Shown: positions 1-11,217 of the stretch, piece after piece
How the letters are laid out: every line of letters starts with the position of its first letter
How positions within the stretch are numbered: the stretch's first letter is position 1
From: Arachnopeziza araneosa
Taxonomy: Eukaryota > Ascomycota > Leotiomycetes > Helotiales > Arachnopezizaceae
Assembly: GCA_003988855.1 (NCBI GenBank)
Contig: QYAI01000197.1
Coordinates: 1 to 57,481 of the forward strand
Reading direction: 5' to 3'
Length of the DNA stretch: 57,481 nt
Notes under the pieces: generated by a model
Told to the model about the DNA's origin: nothing
Databases searched by the model: none
What the model saw: only the letters and a program-made list of their open reading frames with translations
Position numbers and translations under genes: made by a program

Positions 1-300
1 ATGCTCNTCAGCGTGTCGGGATGCTCTGGGCCCAGCACCCGCTTCCTCGTCTCCATCACCAGCACCTCCAAATCCTCGGCCTCCGTCCACCGGCCCTGGT
101 TCNGGTATGTCGAGGCCAAGTTGCCCATGCTCATCAGCGTGTCGGGATGCTCTGGGCCCAGCACCCGCTTCCCNNTCTCCATCACTTCTAAGTCCAAATC
201 CTCGGCCTCCGTCCACCGGCCCTGGTTCCGGTATGTCGAGGCCAAGTTGCCCATGCTCGTCAGCGTGTCGGGATGCTCTAGACCCAGCACCCTGTTGTCC
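1..300 (-). repeat. 126-bp tandem repeat encoding 42-residue TPR units
   Basis: Units begin at 1, 127 and 253 and are nearly identical; each encodes one TPR containing VLGPEHPDTL, NLASTY and NQGRWTEAE. The next unit, from about 290 rightwards, is clearly more diverged. The array continues past the left edge. Confidence 0.9.
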
Positions 301-2950
301 GTCTCATAGGCCTCGATAAACTGCTTTTCAGCCTCGTTATATCGTCCATCCTGTAAAAGACAATTCCCAAATCTCCATGCTAGTTTGCCTCTACTCTCTA
401 GACCATTAGAAACATCGGATTTTAGCACAGATTGTACATGCGGGAGATACATCCTCCATACACTTCGATTTTTGTGGTCATCGTCTGGAAAGACTTCCTC
501 TAGTCGCGTAATAGCCTTTCCGGTCCATTCAGTAATAAGCTTTTGCTCTCGAAGCCAGTTGCGTGTTGCGAGATGTACTAGCCGATGAAGATCAAGAGCT
601 TGGTCTGCCGACCGTTTCTGCATAAAGGAGTAGGCGGTCAGCGTCCCGATTGCCTCAAGCTCTTTCATACGCGACGAGCCGGGCGGAAGAAGCGATTGGG
701 GGATGGCTTTTGGATCAATGCAGGCCATGAATGATAGGTAGTCTGCTGCTAGAGCGTCGCGATACCGGATCTGCTCGAATGAAATAAGCCACGTCGTGGC
801 CACAGGGTTCTTGATACTGCGATATCTCCAGTCATCTTCAAAGTCCTTGCTCAGGAGCTCGATCACCGCCTCTTCTTGTTCTGCAAAAAGCGACAGATAA
901 TCCGCAAGTGACATTTCGTTCTCGTTGATATATGCTGCAGCTTGAACCACGGCTAGCGGAAGATAGGTCAGCTTTTCGAGCAAGGCTTTCATATCGGATC
1001 CGCCGGTAGGAAGACCTGGACCGATCAAACATTTTTGGAGTAGTTGCCCAGCTACCTCTTCGTCCATTTCCGGGACCTCTATTATACTCTGGTTTGCGAG
1101 CTTGACTGCCGTCTTCCTATCACGCGATGTGAACACGACACACCCGTGCTTACTTGTGGGCAGGTAATCGATCAAACGGCTAGATCCCGGCTCAGATCCT
1201 GCTCCAACCCACATGTCGATGTCGTCGGCGTTATCGTAGACCAATAACCACCGGCCTGCGCTTTCCTTGCTTAGGTAGCTTTGGACAAGCCTCTTCACGT
1301 CTGCCTTGTCCTCTTCGTAACCAGGGATGCCAAGCTGCTGGGCCACGTCGAGATACGCTTGATGAAGACTTTCTATATTCGTTGCTGGTATCCAGATGAT
1401 TGCGCAATTCTTGTGCTTGTGTCTGATTCGGTAGACAAGTTCGAGCACCAGCTGCGTCTTTCCCACCCCTCCAAGGCCTATGATTGCAAGTTTTGCGGTT
1501 CGGCCTTCTTCAATTAGCTTTTCGACTTGGTCACGCTGGGCTTCACGGCCTGTGAAGTTGGAGTTTCTGCCGAATGGCACAATCCAAGGAGTGTGATCAG
1601 CTTATCCGAATTAGTTTCTATAGTTTTAGCCGCTGGACTACTTACATGGCTGCTGCCGGATCATACGTATGCTATATTCCTACACAGTCTAAGTAGAGGG
1701 CAAACCATCAGTGATTATAACTTACATTTACAACGGCGGCAAAAGATGTTTCAGTCGGTTCTGTATTAATCAGCTTAAGAATTCTATTGATATGAAAAGT
1801 CCTTAAGGTACACACTCTGCTTGAGTCTCAAGTTCTGGATACAGTCTCTCACCCGGAACTTCTGTGCTATGTGGGTAAGATACCCTTGAGTTGCTGCTTC
1901 CATCGCGCCCTTCCTCTTGTACTCATCCAACCCAATATCTTGCAACCCTTGCTCGACATTGAAGCGGTAGTACCGCTTTTCATCAAAGTGCTTTGCCCAT
2001 CTAGTGATGAACTTCTTCTCGGTATTCTCTGTTTCAGTCGCAATGCCTACCACGGTCTGCCCTAGGAATTTGACAATGCTATCTTCGAATGCCTTCTTGC
2101 CAGGATTACCCGTCCCGATCGAGATAAAGCATTTGACGAGGGGTTTCAAGTCTCCCGTTTCAAAGCACCAAATATTATACGCCTCTCCTTCTACTTCGTC
2201 CACCGGATTATTTGCGCCAAGTCCACCATCAGCAAATGAACGATCGCTAATAGTAACAGGTTCAAAGAATGATGTCGCAGCAGACGTGGCCAGCGCAGCT
2301 TGGCATATCGTTGCAGGGATATTCGGCTCGTCAGGTAGGCTATAGCTTCGGAGACGGACGATGTCTTTTGTCTCGCGGGCCGCCGTGCAGACGAAGCTAA
2401 TTCTGTTAGAATAAATCCTTTGCATACCTAGAACACCTACGTCCTACATCCTCGCTCCGTCCCATTATTGAATAAGTCTGTTTCGGATGCACTTCGCCGC
2501 ACGACCTTTTGAACAGCTTTCTCTAGCTTGGCTGAGTCGAACCGAGCCTTGACTTTACCACTCCAGTTGAATGGAAAAGAGCTCACTTTCTCCCCAAAGA
2601 CCGCTTCTGCGAGATCGCTGTAGGCAGCAATACACTCATCGACGTTCATCTCGAGCCGCCCAAGCATAATTGCAATGAGTCTGGTCGACAGTTACATTCT
2701 GCTTGCGATAAGAGGATGCTACTTACCCGCCAGTGCTAGTGCCTCCGATAAGGTCAAACACTTCGCATGGCTTCACCGGGGGGGAGTTGCTCTTCTTTCG
2801 TTCGCCATTCAGCCGATCCATAATGCTCTTTAAGATGTAGAGCGTCGAGAGCCCCCGCACGCCGCCGCCGTCGAGTGACAGCAGACATAGGCCGTTCGTG
2901 TCGAGAGGATTGGGCTCTCCGCCGGACGTTATTAATGTCGCTTGCTCCAT
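1..2950 (-). CDS. Patatin/NB-ARC/TPR NLR-type protein, partial at the 3' end (left window edge)
   Basis: A fungal STAND/NLR receptor: an N-terminal lipase effector, a central nucleotide switch and C-terminal TPR sensors. Exon 1 (2950-2727) encodes the patatin oxyanion motif DGGGVRG and the nucleophile elbow GGTSTGG. Exon 2 is about 2680-2441. Exon 3 (about 2402-1784) has the catalytic Asp motif DGGLGANNP. Introns 2681-2726 and about 2403-2440 restore a continuous reading (GGTSTGG-LIAIM; GCRT-ISFVC). Between 1601 and 1784 there is at least one more intron, and possibly small exons I could not fix. From about 1600 down to 1 the frame is open and reads PFGRNSNFTGRE, Walker A GLGGVGKTQ (about 1475), WLLVYDNADD (Walker B), then kinesin-light-chain-type TPRs of 42 residues. 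The stop lies outside the window. Such proteins act in allorecognition or immunity-like cell death; that role is inferred from the family. The N bases at 7, 103 and 174-175 fall in the repeats. Confidence 0.85.
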
Positions 2951-2959
2951 AGTTCATCA

Positions 2960-3781
2960 AATGCTTTGCGTTTGGCTCTATCTATCTAGGAGGGAGCTAA
3001 AGGTGTTGGAAAAGAAGCAGTGTTGGTTCTTAAGCGCCAGCTGAACAGGACGAGGCTGACTTTGTTCAGAATGCGCCTCATGCATACCTTAAAGGTTAAG
3101 AGAATGTCTTCATTTGGCTGCTAAACGTATATCCTGATATCGTCAACAAGCCTTTTATTAAGCACAACAAATATTCCTCATCAGATCTCTTGGTTGAGTG
3201 TCAAGCGCCTGTTGAGCTGATGCCTGAGGCATATAGTAAGCTCGCTGATAGTACGAGTACCCCAAGTTGTCTCAATAGCACGTAATGCCCGAGCACACCA
3301 GCTCCAGAAGACCATTCTGTTCTCCATGAATAACCATACTTCTGTATAAATTACCCAATTTCTAACATATCGCAACGATCTCTTTAGGCTAGGAGCTAAA
3401 ATATGACTCGGAATTATAGACATGTGACAGAGTTTTCTGGTGGCAGAGAATCAATTCCACGACGTAGAAGGAAGAGATATCGCTCGCACAACTGCTGCGT
3501 CTACTGCTTCATTACTACTTTTCACAATTATGATCTTACTCGGCTACGGTATTAATCACCATGAGAAAGCCACAGAGTCTCAAGTACTCCCTTCGTATCC
3601 AAAAAGCTGCAGTGTAGAATGTAAGGGGTCATGCAAGGAGCCGTGAGAGCGGCCACCAAGACAATCATAAAAGACAGCATACCATCGAAATAGCAAGACA
3701 TCGCCATTAACCTGTCTGTTGTCTGCATTCGTCCACGCCATCTATTCTAAAGAAATGGCTTAGAAGATAGAGATCCCCCCG
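2960..3781. other. Intergenic stretch, no supported gene
   Basis: It holds an 80-codon minus-strand frame (3423-3181) and a plus-strand frame (3440-3646) with a membrane-like hydrophobic stretch but only a GTG start. I recognise neither. The first 200 bases or so should contain the NLR promoter. Confidence 0.4.
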
Positions 3782-4303
3782 ATGCTCTACGATCCGAGTT
3801 ATGAAGCTCAGAGCAGCCAAGAAGAAGATAATAACTGCTGGTTAGAAGCAGCTCTCAGACGTGAAGCCATGCTTGAAGAAGAATATTTAAGAGCTCTGAT
3901 TGCAGCACCAGACCCTCATCCATCCCATTCACGGTCGCCAACCCTTTGTTCTCGATGTAGAGTATCATTCAATACCGAAGCTCAGTTCACGTATGGTGTC
4001 AGGGGAGCCCCCGCCCTGGGTTCTAAGATATTGACAAAATTTAGATCTCATATTGCTCCGAATCCTCGCAAATGCTGCCTCCCTAGCTGCGACAGATCAC
4101 CCTTCAGATATCCAAAGGACCTTCGACGCCACATCAATGCTGTCTACAATACCACTAGGTCCTATAAATGCCTAGTAGATGTCTGTAGGATCGATCGCCT
4201 CTTCAAGCGCAGCGATAGTCTCCTCCAGCATATCCGGAAGCAGCACCCCCAGGCCTCTGCACGAACTATCAGCAGCCGGAAATTCACGCACGGTGGTATG
4301 TAA
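3782..4303 (+). CDS. Small C2H2 zinc-finger protein
   Basis: Read through, this is 173 codons, but a 54-bp intron at 3991-4044 (GTATGG...TTTAG) is likely. It keeps the frame, and its removal turns a disrupted finger into an exact C-x2-C-x12-H spacing (CSRC, twelve residues, H). Two further finger-like units follow: C-x4-C with LRRH, where the last His is replaced, and C-x4-C...H-x4-H ending HIRKQH. The N-terminal part is acidic and glutamate-rich. The sequence at 4296 (GTATGT) looks like a splice donor, so the open frame's end may not be the true C-terminus and another exon could follow. Probably a nucleic-acid-binding protein of the fungal C2H2 group; the target is unknown. Confidence 0.6.
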   Translation: MLYDPSYEAQSSQEEDNNCWLEAALRREAMLEEEYLRALIAAPDPHPSHSRSPTLCSRCRVSFNTEAQFTYGVRGAPALGSKILTKFRSHIAPNPRKCCLPSCDRSPFRYPKDLRRHINAVYNTTRSYKCLVDVCRIDRLFKRSDSLLQHIRKQHPQASARTISSRKFTHGGM

Positions 4304-5612
4304 CTTAGCTACTTGGTGCTTGAAGTATTGGCAATGAAAAGATTGGACTGTAGTTCCCAGCTCTAGCTCACATATGTGTGTCAGTATTTGGCTTCAGCGT
4401 TGATTTTGTCTTCCAAGGTTTCTTCATGGATGTTTGGGATATGATTGTATTAGAATAACCAAGAACGAAGTGCGTGGAACATTGCTCACTCTAGATTTCC
4501 TATTCTCCTTCCTGCTTGACAGCTTAATTATAAATGCTCTGGATCGGGATTCACTCCGCAATGTATCAATAGAAGGATGGTTTATCTGATTGCACCAATT
4601 GCGTTCCGTTTAGTTATGTCAGGAATCAGGAGGCAGCAGGCAACAAATGTCCATGAATCTTTCCCGTAGTAACAGTTTTCTAAACAGGTCTCAAATTAAG
4701 AATAAGGTCAATCTGATCTCAATTCACTTCAGATCCAACACAGAACAGTATGCCGCCATACCGGAGACTCTGATCTTTTGCTTCGCCTCTTTCTACGCCA
4801 CACACGTGACTAAGCCTGAGAATCGTGGCTAAGACAAATATAGCGAGCCCGGGACGTGAACAGAGTAAATTCTAACTATCTCAGCTAATGTACATTACTA
4901 AGCACTGAAACATGTCGACCCTCTCGTCGCACCGGCGTAACTCCCGGACTCCATTCTTTTCCTCTCTGAGTGTCTTTAAAATTTGGAGCCATATTATTTC
5001 GTGATAGGACCTTTCCTCAAGTGCTCCGAATTTTGAAAAGACTTTCAACGTCGCGATTAAACAGGGGGGACAGCGGAAGCGGCGGTCGGTGGCGTGGATG
5101 AAACGAGCGACAGCATAATCAACTGCACTCTTTTTTTTATTGCTAAGTGGTCTCCTTGGGGACAAATAGTTAAAGAAAGTAGCAGATGAATAACAACTTC
5201 GCAGACTTGCCAAGAAAAAAATTATGATTCCAAAACTATAGATTTGTCTCGTTACAGGGGGCGTCTCGGGACGCAGGGAGAGACGTTATTTCTTTTGATT
5301 TTCTTGCTGGTGTGGTGAAGTCATTCACGAGTTTTTAAGCAGATTCGTGGTGGCCTGACCGGCCATGTATCTTCTATCAACTTCAGTCACAAGAACTTAT
5401 TCAGTTTATCAGGTAAATATTTCTTCATTTGTCTTTTCTATGTTTCTTTGGAGAAGTCGTCTCCCTCGAAGTATGCCTCCATGACCTTAATCCGATTCTC
5501 ATCAATCATCAAGACTCCGTCAACATGAAAAGGGTATGTACAAGAATTTCTCCACAAACGCCGCCAATGCCCAGTCCCTAATGCAAATGAGTGAATACTT
5601 ATCGCGCAGCGA
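4304..5612. other. Intergenic stretch, no supported gene
   Basis: Short frames exist (4647-4832 plus; 5213-4881 minus, 110 codons), but none shows a recognisable motif, signal peptide or splice-consistent extension. 5220-5612 should contain the 3' UTR of the AA11 gene on the minus strand. Confidence 0.4.
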
Positions 5613-6848
5613 TCAAGCAAAGTGAGACTTCTGAAGGTGACGACGAATGTGGGCGCCAGAGAAGCGGATGGCGCGTTTGGATATGGCGGCAATGTTGATG
5701 GCTGTGGACTCCCCAGCTGTGCACTTGGTCCCAGCAGCAAGTTGTTGAACAACAGACCAGGTACCGCTAGCACACTGTTGGAAAGAAGTTCCCCCAATAC
5801 AATTCCACTCGCCTTCAGTTGAGCAAGCGGTTCCAGCAGTGAAGGCCGCTCCAGAGCCAGTAGTTCCAGAGCCAGCAGTTCCAGAGCTTGCTGGAGGCGA
5901 AGATGAGGCGACGGGAGAGGGATTCGAGGCGACTGGAGTGTTTGAAGCGGCGACAGGTGCTGCGGAAGTGGCTTGGGGCGTGGAAGACGAAGCAATCGTG
6001 AGGAAAACGCCTGGGGAACCAGTTGCAGCAGCAGCTGCTGAGGTCGCAACTGGAGCAACAGCTGAAGTCGCAGGTGCAGGCGAACCACTAGCAACAACTG
6101 CGGCCGCAGCGCATGATCCGGTTGGAGTAGAAAGGGCAGATTTGGTAGCAAGCCCTAGCTGCTCAACGGATTCACCAGGGTTTGGGAACAATAAATCCGT
6201 TGAATCCACAGTACCACAGTTATTGCCAATGTTAGCGACAAACATGTTAGGTAGGGCATTGAAAGCTGCAGTGTCTCGCTCAATCAGTTGGGTGGCATTT
6301 CGTGCTTCAAGCTCAAGTTCATCCCGTTTGGAAGCAGCGCCCGTGATGGTGATAGGAGCACAGTTCATGTACATTTCACGATTGCCAATTTTGTTGAACC
6401 AAGTCCAAGCCAAGACGGCAGTGCCAGTTGGCAGAGACGCAGGCACTGTGAATGAGTACGTTGAGGGATCGACAGCACTAGCGGAATCGCCATTGTTACC
6501 AGCGACACCTTCAATAGGGCAACCTCCTTCGATGGAGTGAATGACTTTGAAAGTGCTGCTCGCTGTCGGGTTCTCATCATAGGTGACAGATATTTGACAG
6601 GATCCACCACCATGAGTTGCACTTCCAGTGAATTTTAGAGGCTGAACGGAACCGATAGCCATCGTATTGCTTGCCCCTTCAGCATCGTAGACGCCAGTGC
6701 GCTGCTTGCAGGGAAAGTCCGCTCCATTAGCGAGCAATGGGGAGTTGTTGAGTGTCGAAAGTCCGAATGGAACAGGGGTATTCATTTCCATGTGGGCACT
6801 GATGGCTGTTGCCAAGCAGAAGACGGGAAGAAGGGATCTGGAAAACAT
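5613..6848 (-). CDS. AA11-type lytic polysaccharide monooxygenase with C-terminal cysteine module
   Basis: A secreted copper enzyme that cleaves chitin oxidatively (AA11 family). The start at 6848 is preferred over an in-frame ATG at 6911 because it gives a clean signal peptide (MFSRSLLPVFCLATAISA) ending directly before His. That His would be residue 1 of the mature enzyme and half of the copper histidine brace. Family features follow: HMEMNTPVPFG, DFPCKQRTGVY, a second His in ATHGGGSCQ, and WTWFNKIGNREMYMNC. The catalytic domain spans about residues 19-220. A Ser/Thr/Ala/Pro-rich linker (about 260-350) leads to a cysteine module (CSTEGEWNC...CASGTW...C) like the X278 domain often attached to AA11 enzymes, presumed chitin-binding. 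411 residues, no intron needed. The basic C-terminal tail is unusual. Confidence 0.88.
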   Translation of the reverse strand: MFSRSLLPVFCLATAISAHMEMNTPVPFGLSTLNNSPLLANGADFPCKQRTGVYDAEGASNTMAIGSVQPLKFTGSATHGGGSCQISVTYDENPTASSTFKVIHSIEGGCPIEGVAGNNGDSASAVDPSTYSFTVPASLPTGTAVLAWTWFNKIGNREMYMNCAPITITGAASKRDELELEARNATQLIERDTAAFNALPNMFVANIGNNCGTVDSTDLLFPNPGESVEQLGLATKSALSTPTGSCAAAAVVASGSPAPATSAVAPVATSAAAAATGSPGVFLTIASSSTPQATSAAPVAASNTPVASNPSPVASSSPPASSGTAGSGTTGSGAAFTAGTACSTEGEWNCIGGTSFQQCASGTWSVVQQLAAGTKCTAGESTAINIAAISKRAIRFSGAHIRRHLQKSHFA

Positions 6849-9378
6849 TTTGGATGCGAAGAGAGTAGTCGTGCCTGACGAAATAGTCTCTATGATGGGT
6901 TTCTGTTGCAAAGATTGTAAGATCGAAACTCGATGGGTGTTTTACTGATGAGAAGAAACGTCAGTGGAGGAGATCGAAGATATTTATGGTAAAAGTAAAA
7001 AGGGGTTTGAATTCCATGAATTTCTCTTATGGCACGGAACAATATCGCCATCTCTAGCTATTGTCCCCGGTTCAGGAAGTCACAACGTATTGAAGCGAGT
7101 TGAATGATACCAATGGGGCATTCTATTGTGCAGGCTACAATAGCTAGCCACAATAGGACGATCTTCAAATATCTATGGAAAATATTTTCACATACCTAAT
7201 TTTCAAGTAGAACACAATGGGCAATTGTGGATTGGACTCGAGTAGATCTTGATAAAGAGAGTTGTTTCAATATATCGAGGCTGAAGGAATGTGATAGTTG
7301 CTGCCACAGGCAGTTGTTAAGACAAAGAATTGAAAGGACTAGCCCTGATGAAAATGGAAATGCTGAAGAATGCCACGGAGGATGCTGATGAGAAATTGAA
7401 AGAGGGGTAGGAGTCGGTCTTATATTTCTCAGTCGGTGAGCATTCCGGGTCTTCCAAAAAAGGACCTTCACAGCCACCCATGCGCTTCCCCGGTTCTAAG
7501 ATCCTCCCTGACGACAGGATTTGCTGGGATACCGGCAAAAAAAAGTCATAATTGGGCGTTAAGGACTCGCGCCAAGACGTATCCTGCTTGCTGAACAGGC
7601 ATTTCTCTGTTCCACAACGCCATCCTGCACTCAGCTACCGCCGGCTGGTCCACAAACGGTGAAGAAACACTCGACCAGTTGAACAGCTTGGTTCCCCAAG
7701 GTCTACGATATCTGAAGCTTAGATGGTCGATTGGACGCAAGGAAGGGCAGGTCCTTCTAGATGCACTGACCAGAGAGGGTCGCAGGGGGCCCATAGGATG
7801 GCAGACGTTTATTTTGAGGATGGCGAAACAGCGGAATGGGGAGAGGGACGCATTTTCCCCCTGACTAGCGATGCACGGCTATCGATAAGCCCAGGCACAA
7901 TCGATAGCTACAGAATGGGTGGGATCTGAGTGCTGGTACGGCGCTCGTGAGTCAGCTGTACGATGACAGGAGTACCGGCATTCTCTTCACATAGAGTAGG
8001 TGAGGATGTCGCGATGGCCAATCGTTCTCACTCAGGAGCTCGCCGGGCATGCTGGTGCCCAGCAGCTTGGCAGGAGGTCGCCAATCACACGGCCCAGAGC
8101 CCCAAGAGCTGCACGAGTGTGGCGTCGGGCCCTGACCACTCACTGGAATGGGGAGCGTTCAGCCTGCTCGGAGCCCCTTCAGCGACCCCTTTTTCCTCAT
8201 TCGTCGTCCGAGGTGTCGACGTCCGCGATTTATGCTTGGTCGAGAGGCGGCCGGTCTTGAATCTCACCCCCAAGGGTCATTGGTCGGGCGAGCCGACAAC
8301 ACGATCGCTTCTCAACGCTGCCCCCTGATTCCGAAACCAGCTCTGTCTCGAATGGCAGGTGGAGGCAAATTCTTTCTGGGTCGGCAGTGTACAACCGTTG
8401 TGATCAGAGAAACATCATCGCATCTTCTGACTCGCCCATTCTCTCTTGCCAGCGCCTATTCTGTATCACTCTGCTTCCACCGTGAGGATTCTGGCACCGT
8501 CAACAACCATGCTGAGTTCATCCGAGTCGGGTATCATGAAACGTCTGTCTACGAGAGAAAGGTCCTGAGAGCCACAGCTTGTGTACGGTACCGATAAGCG
8601 ACCTTTCCCTTTCCCTCATCTCTCAGTCACAGTGCAATTTTCGAGGATTGTGGGGTAAAGACGTGAATGATGCCGCAGGCGTTTTGTCAAGTGGCGATGA
8701 ACACCTTTGCAGATCTGAGTGTTGAGGTCCGAGACCGAGGCATTCTCATCTATGATCACGAGAGTCGTCAGGCGTCCCTTTTCACCACGCGTCTCTTGGC
8801 TCAGCTTGCATAGGGAAGAGGCTCAAGAGAGGGTCGAAGGAACATTCCAACGGCCTTCGCCTAACCAGGCTGTCGACTATGTGGTTTAACGTGGTCCAAC
8901 TCAGCCTCACATCATTGGCCTTGCATGTTCCTGAACGCATTAAATGATTGAATTGATGGCCTCAGACGATGCGTGCGCATAGCCACTTCTCATGTGACCT
9001 GAATCTCAATCGCCGCGTTGGCGCTGAGGCTCACGTCCTGAAAACACTGGAATTCTTTGCATTGGAGATGTTCTATTCCCGAAAGAGCGCCGCAACCCAC
9101 CCGCCTTGAATAACTAACTTCTATTCTGATGCATGTAACGACCAAAATCACAACGCCACCGTATGCAATACCGCTCGACCATGCTTTCTGATATACTGCC
9201 AGCTCTCAAGCTTGACCGACACCTCAAATGATGCATCCCACGTCCTACTCCGCCTTCGATGGATTTTTGGGCACTCCTCGACCTCCTGTTGGGTCATAGG
9301 TATCCGCGTCAGAATCGTGTTCCTCAAGGATATCTGCGCGAGTCAACAAAGTTGTCCCATTTAGCAGTCAGTTGGTAT
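6849..9378. other. Long stretch without a recognised gene; 7545-9250 is GC-richer
   Basis: 6849-7540 is AT-rich and should include the AA11 promoter. About 7545-9250 is visibly richer in GC and has open frames on both strands (for example 8148-8597 and 7963-8328 plus; 7794-7546 minus). None contains a motif I recognise or a coherent exon chain. Confidence 0.45.
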
Positions 9379-9963
9379 TCACTGACCATCAAATTCTTCA
9401 CTGGATCCAGTCCATCGGTGCATCCTCTCCTTACGAAACTCTTCAAAGTCCCATTCCCTCTTCTCTAAATACGTATCGGGATGATCCGTGAACACATAGG
9501 TCTGGGCGTCCAACTCTTCAGTGCCTTCACTCCCATCCTTTTGGAGAAGCTTGACCTTCACATCCCTCCTCTCGTACTGGGAGCCTTCAAACTGATCCAA
9601 CCTGAAGATATCTCCACTTGTCAAGCCGGACACATATGTTCCTCGAACTGTCTGTCCTTTCTCGGGGATGATACCAGGGTAGTCGCAGTTCTTGACTCGG
9701 TGTCGACAGAAGTCATGGAGCATCGCAGGCTGAACGGTGAGTCCCGAGGCGAGGTGAAGCTTTGCTTCGTCGCTTTTGATGTCATAGATGCCATAGCAGA
9801 CACGATAGAGGATCTCCTTGGCCATCTATATTCGATTAGTTAGATCACCCCTAGCAGATATAAAGATGATAGTACCAGCGTGCCTGTGATTCTGTTAGCT
9901 AGGGACCAAACAGTGAGATAGAAATGAGAACCGACCATAGAAAAAGGCTGTGTTCTCACCCAT
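9379..9963 (-). CDS. AIG2-like / gamma-glutamylcyclotransferase-fold protein
   Basis: A small soluble protein of the AIG2/GGCT-like family; the substrate is uncertain. Three exons: 9963-9936 (28 nt), a micro-exon 9883-9876 (8 nt, GCACGCTG) and 9825-9379. Joined, they read MGENTAFFYGTLMAKEILYR, which restores the family's N-terminal FFYGTLM substrate-loop motif. Introns are 52 and 50 bp, both GT-AG. Downstream family signatures are FCRHRVKNCDYPGI, VRGTYVSGLTSGDIFRLD, FEGSQYERR, and WDFEEFRKERMHRW near the C-terminus. Total 160 residues, typical for the family. Without the micro-exon the conserved start is lost and translation would seem to begin at the internal Met (9825). Confidence 0.88.
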
Positions 9964-10569
9964 CCTGATAGCTTGGTATCGCATTTTCAGGAGAAGCGTG
10001 AAGGGTGAGGGATCAAGATCAGCTCTCAGTCTGGGAAAGTTGGTCTATTTTATCATACATACCCCTCCATCTTTGTCTGCAAGAGATTCAGACACTCACA
10101 CAAAGAAATTCCTTATCGATAACGAAATCTATTCTTGTCCACCAATCGGCACGTTGTGGAAGGCCCGACCTCAAAGGAGCCTCGCAGACACACAAACACA
10201 CGTCGACCATCAAACGAGAAGATGAATGGAAATCTCGTATCATCTCCACTGTTCCCCTAAGCTTCTTTCATGCCTGAGACTGTGATCCGATATTTTATGA
10301 TTTGATCTGTTGGTTCCCTTGTCACAGAATTCTCTGGATCTTTGCTGTCGTCATAAGATGGAAGAACCGCATATTTCGAAGCTGAGTAAGGCTTTGGGCT
10401 ACGCATTAGTGAGATAGTGAAGCGGGAGTTGGTCTTAGTTTTTTGAATCTGCTGATGGTGTCAAAACTACTCGGGTGGCCTAGTTACGCCTCTTGAAAAT
10501 TATTTTCCTTCTACTCCTTCTTAAACATCTTGACCCAAGCCTCTGTCTTTTCTCCAGGCTGTCTTTACC
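9964..10569. other. Intergenic region, probable divergent promoters
   Basis: Separates the AIG2-like gene (minus) from the secreted-protein gene (plus). A CT-rich stretch just before 10570 resembles a fungal 5' leader. The frames at 9950-10277 lack recognisable features. Confidence 0.4.
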
Positions 10570-11217
10570 ATGAAGCTGTCACATTTCAGAAGCTGCTATG
10601 TGGCAGTTACCACTTTATTCATCATCCCAGTTGTTGGGGGTCTTGCATTTAACGTTGAGTCTCGAGACTTCAAGGACGATCTCAGAAATTTCAATCAGGT
10701 TACCAAACTGATGAAAAACATTCGGAGTCTGGTTGGCGTACCATTTACAGCACTTCGAGGTCTGCCATGTCATCTATCAACTCTATACCTCGAGGTCCAA
10801 CCTGAAGACCTTGTTATTCTTCCACCAGATTATCCATTCTCGTCTCCCAGCGAAAACTCACCTGAAGATCCGGTGCTGGTTTTAGATGACAGTCTGTTGT
10901 TGGTGACCTGTGAGGATTTGGACGTCAATTCGCCTTTCGAATGGCCAATGATGCGACTCTGTCCCATGCAAGAAAGGGTCTTGAAGGATTTTCTTTTAGA
11001 TCTGAAGAGCCGTGGGAATCATCTGGCCGTACTGCGGGAAGAGGTGGAGAAGGCGCCCATCTTGAAAGTCAATCAATTTCATTGCATGCCCACGAAGGGA
11101 GAGCTATGCTGGAGACCAGCACCGACCCTAGAAAATATAGACAGCTCGACCCATATCGAAATTCCGGACTACCTGACTAGGATTTGTCCCAGGAACTGCT
11201 TCTCCAATGTCGATTAG
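10570..11217 (+). CDS. Secreted cysteine-containing protein, unknown function
   Basis: 215 residues from one exon. The N-terminus has a basic start and a hydrophobic core (LFIIPVVGG), consistent with a signal peptide cleaved around residue 24-26. The mature part has seven cysteines (in LPCHL, VTCED, RLCPM, FHCMPT, ELCWR and ICPRNC), is acidic overall and has no further hydrophobic segment, so it is probably soluble and extracellular. I recognise no enzyme motif. Size and cysteine content would suit a secreted effector-like or cell-surface protein, but that is inference only. A CT-rich leader precedes the start. Confidence 0.6.
   Translation: MKLSHFRSCYVAVTTLFIIPVVGGLAFNVESRDFKDDLRNFNQVTKLMKNIRSLVGVPFTALRGLPCHLSTLYLEVQPEDLVILPPDYPFSSPSENSPEDPVLVLDDSLLLVTCEDLDVNSPFEWPMMRLCPMQERVLKDFLLDLKSRGNHLAVLREEVEKAPILKVNQFHCMPTKGELCWRPAPTLENIDSSTHIEIPDYLTRICPRNCFSNVD

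Noticed and set aside
3440..3646. Small frame with a hydrophobic segment
   Set aside because: It begins with GTG, not ATG, and has no splice-supported upstream exon or recognisable family.
4881..5213. 110-codon minus-strand frame
   Set aside because: No motif, signal or conserved-looking pattern; length is within chance for this composition.
5438..6151. 237-codon minus-strand Leu/Pro-rich frame
   Set aside because: A shifted reading of the same AA11 linker; the composition is an artefact of the Ala/Ser-rich codons.
5839..6540. 233-codon plus-strand frame rich in Ala, Glu and Val
   Set aside because: It is exactly antisense to the AA11 gene's low-complexity linker and catalytic domain, whose signal peptide and motifs are convincing.
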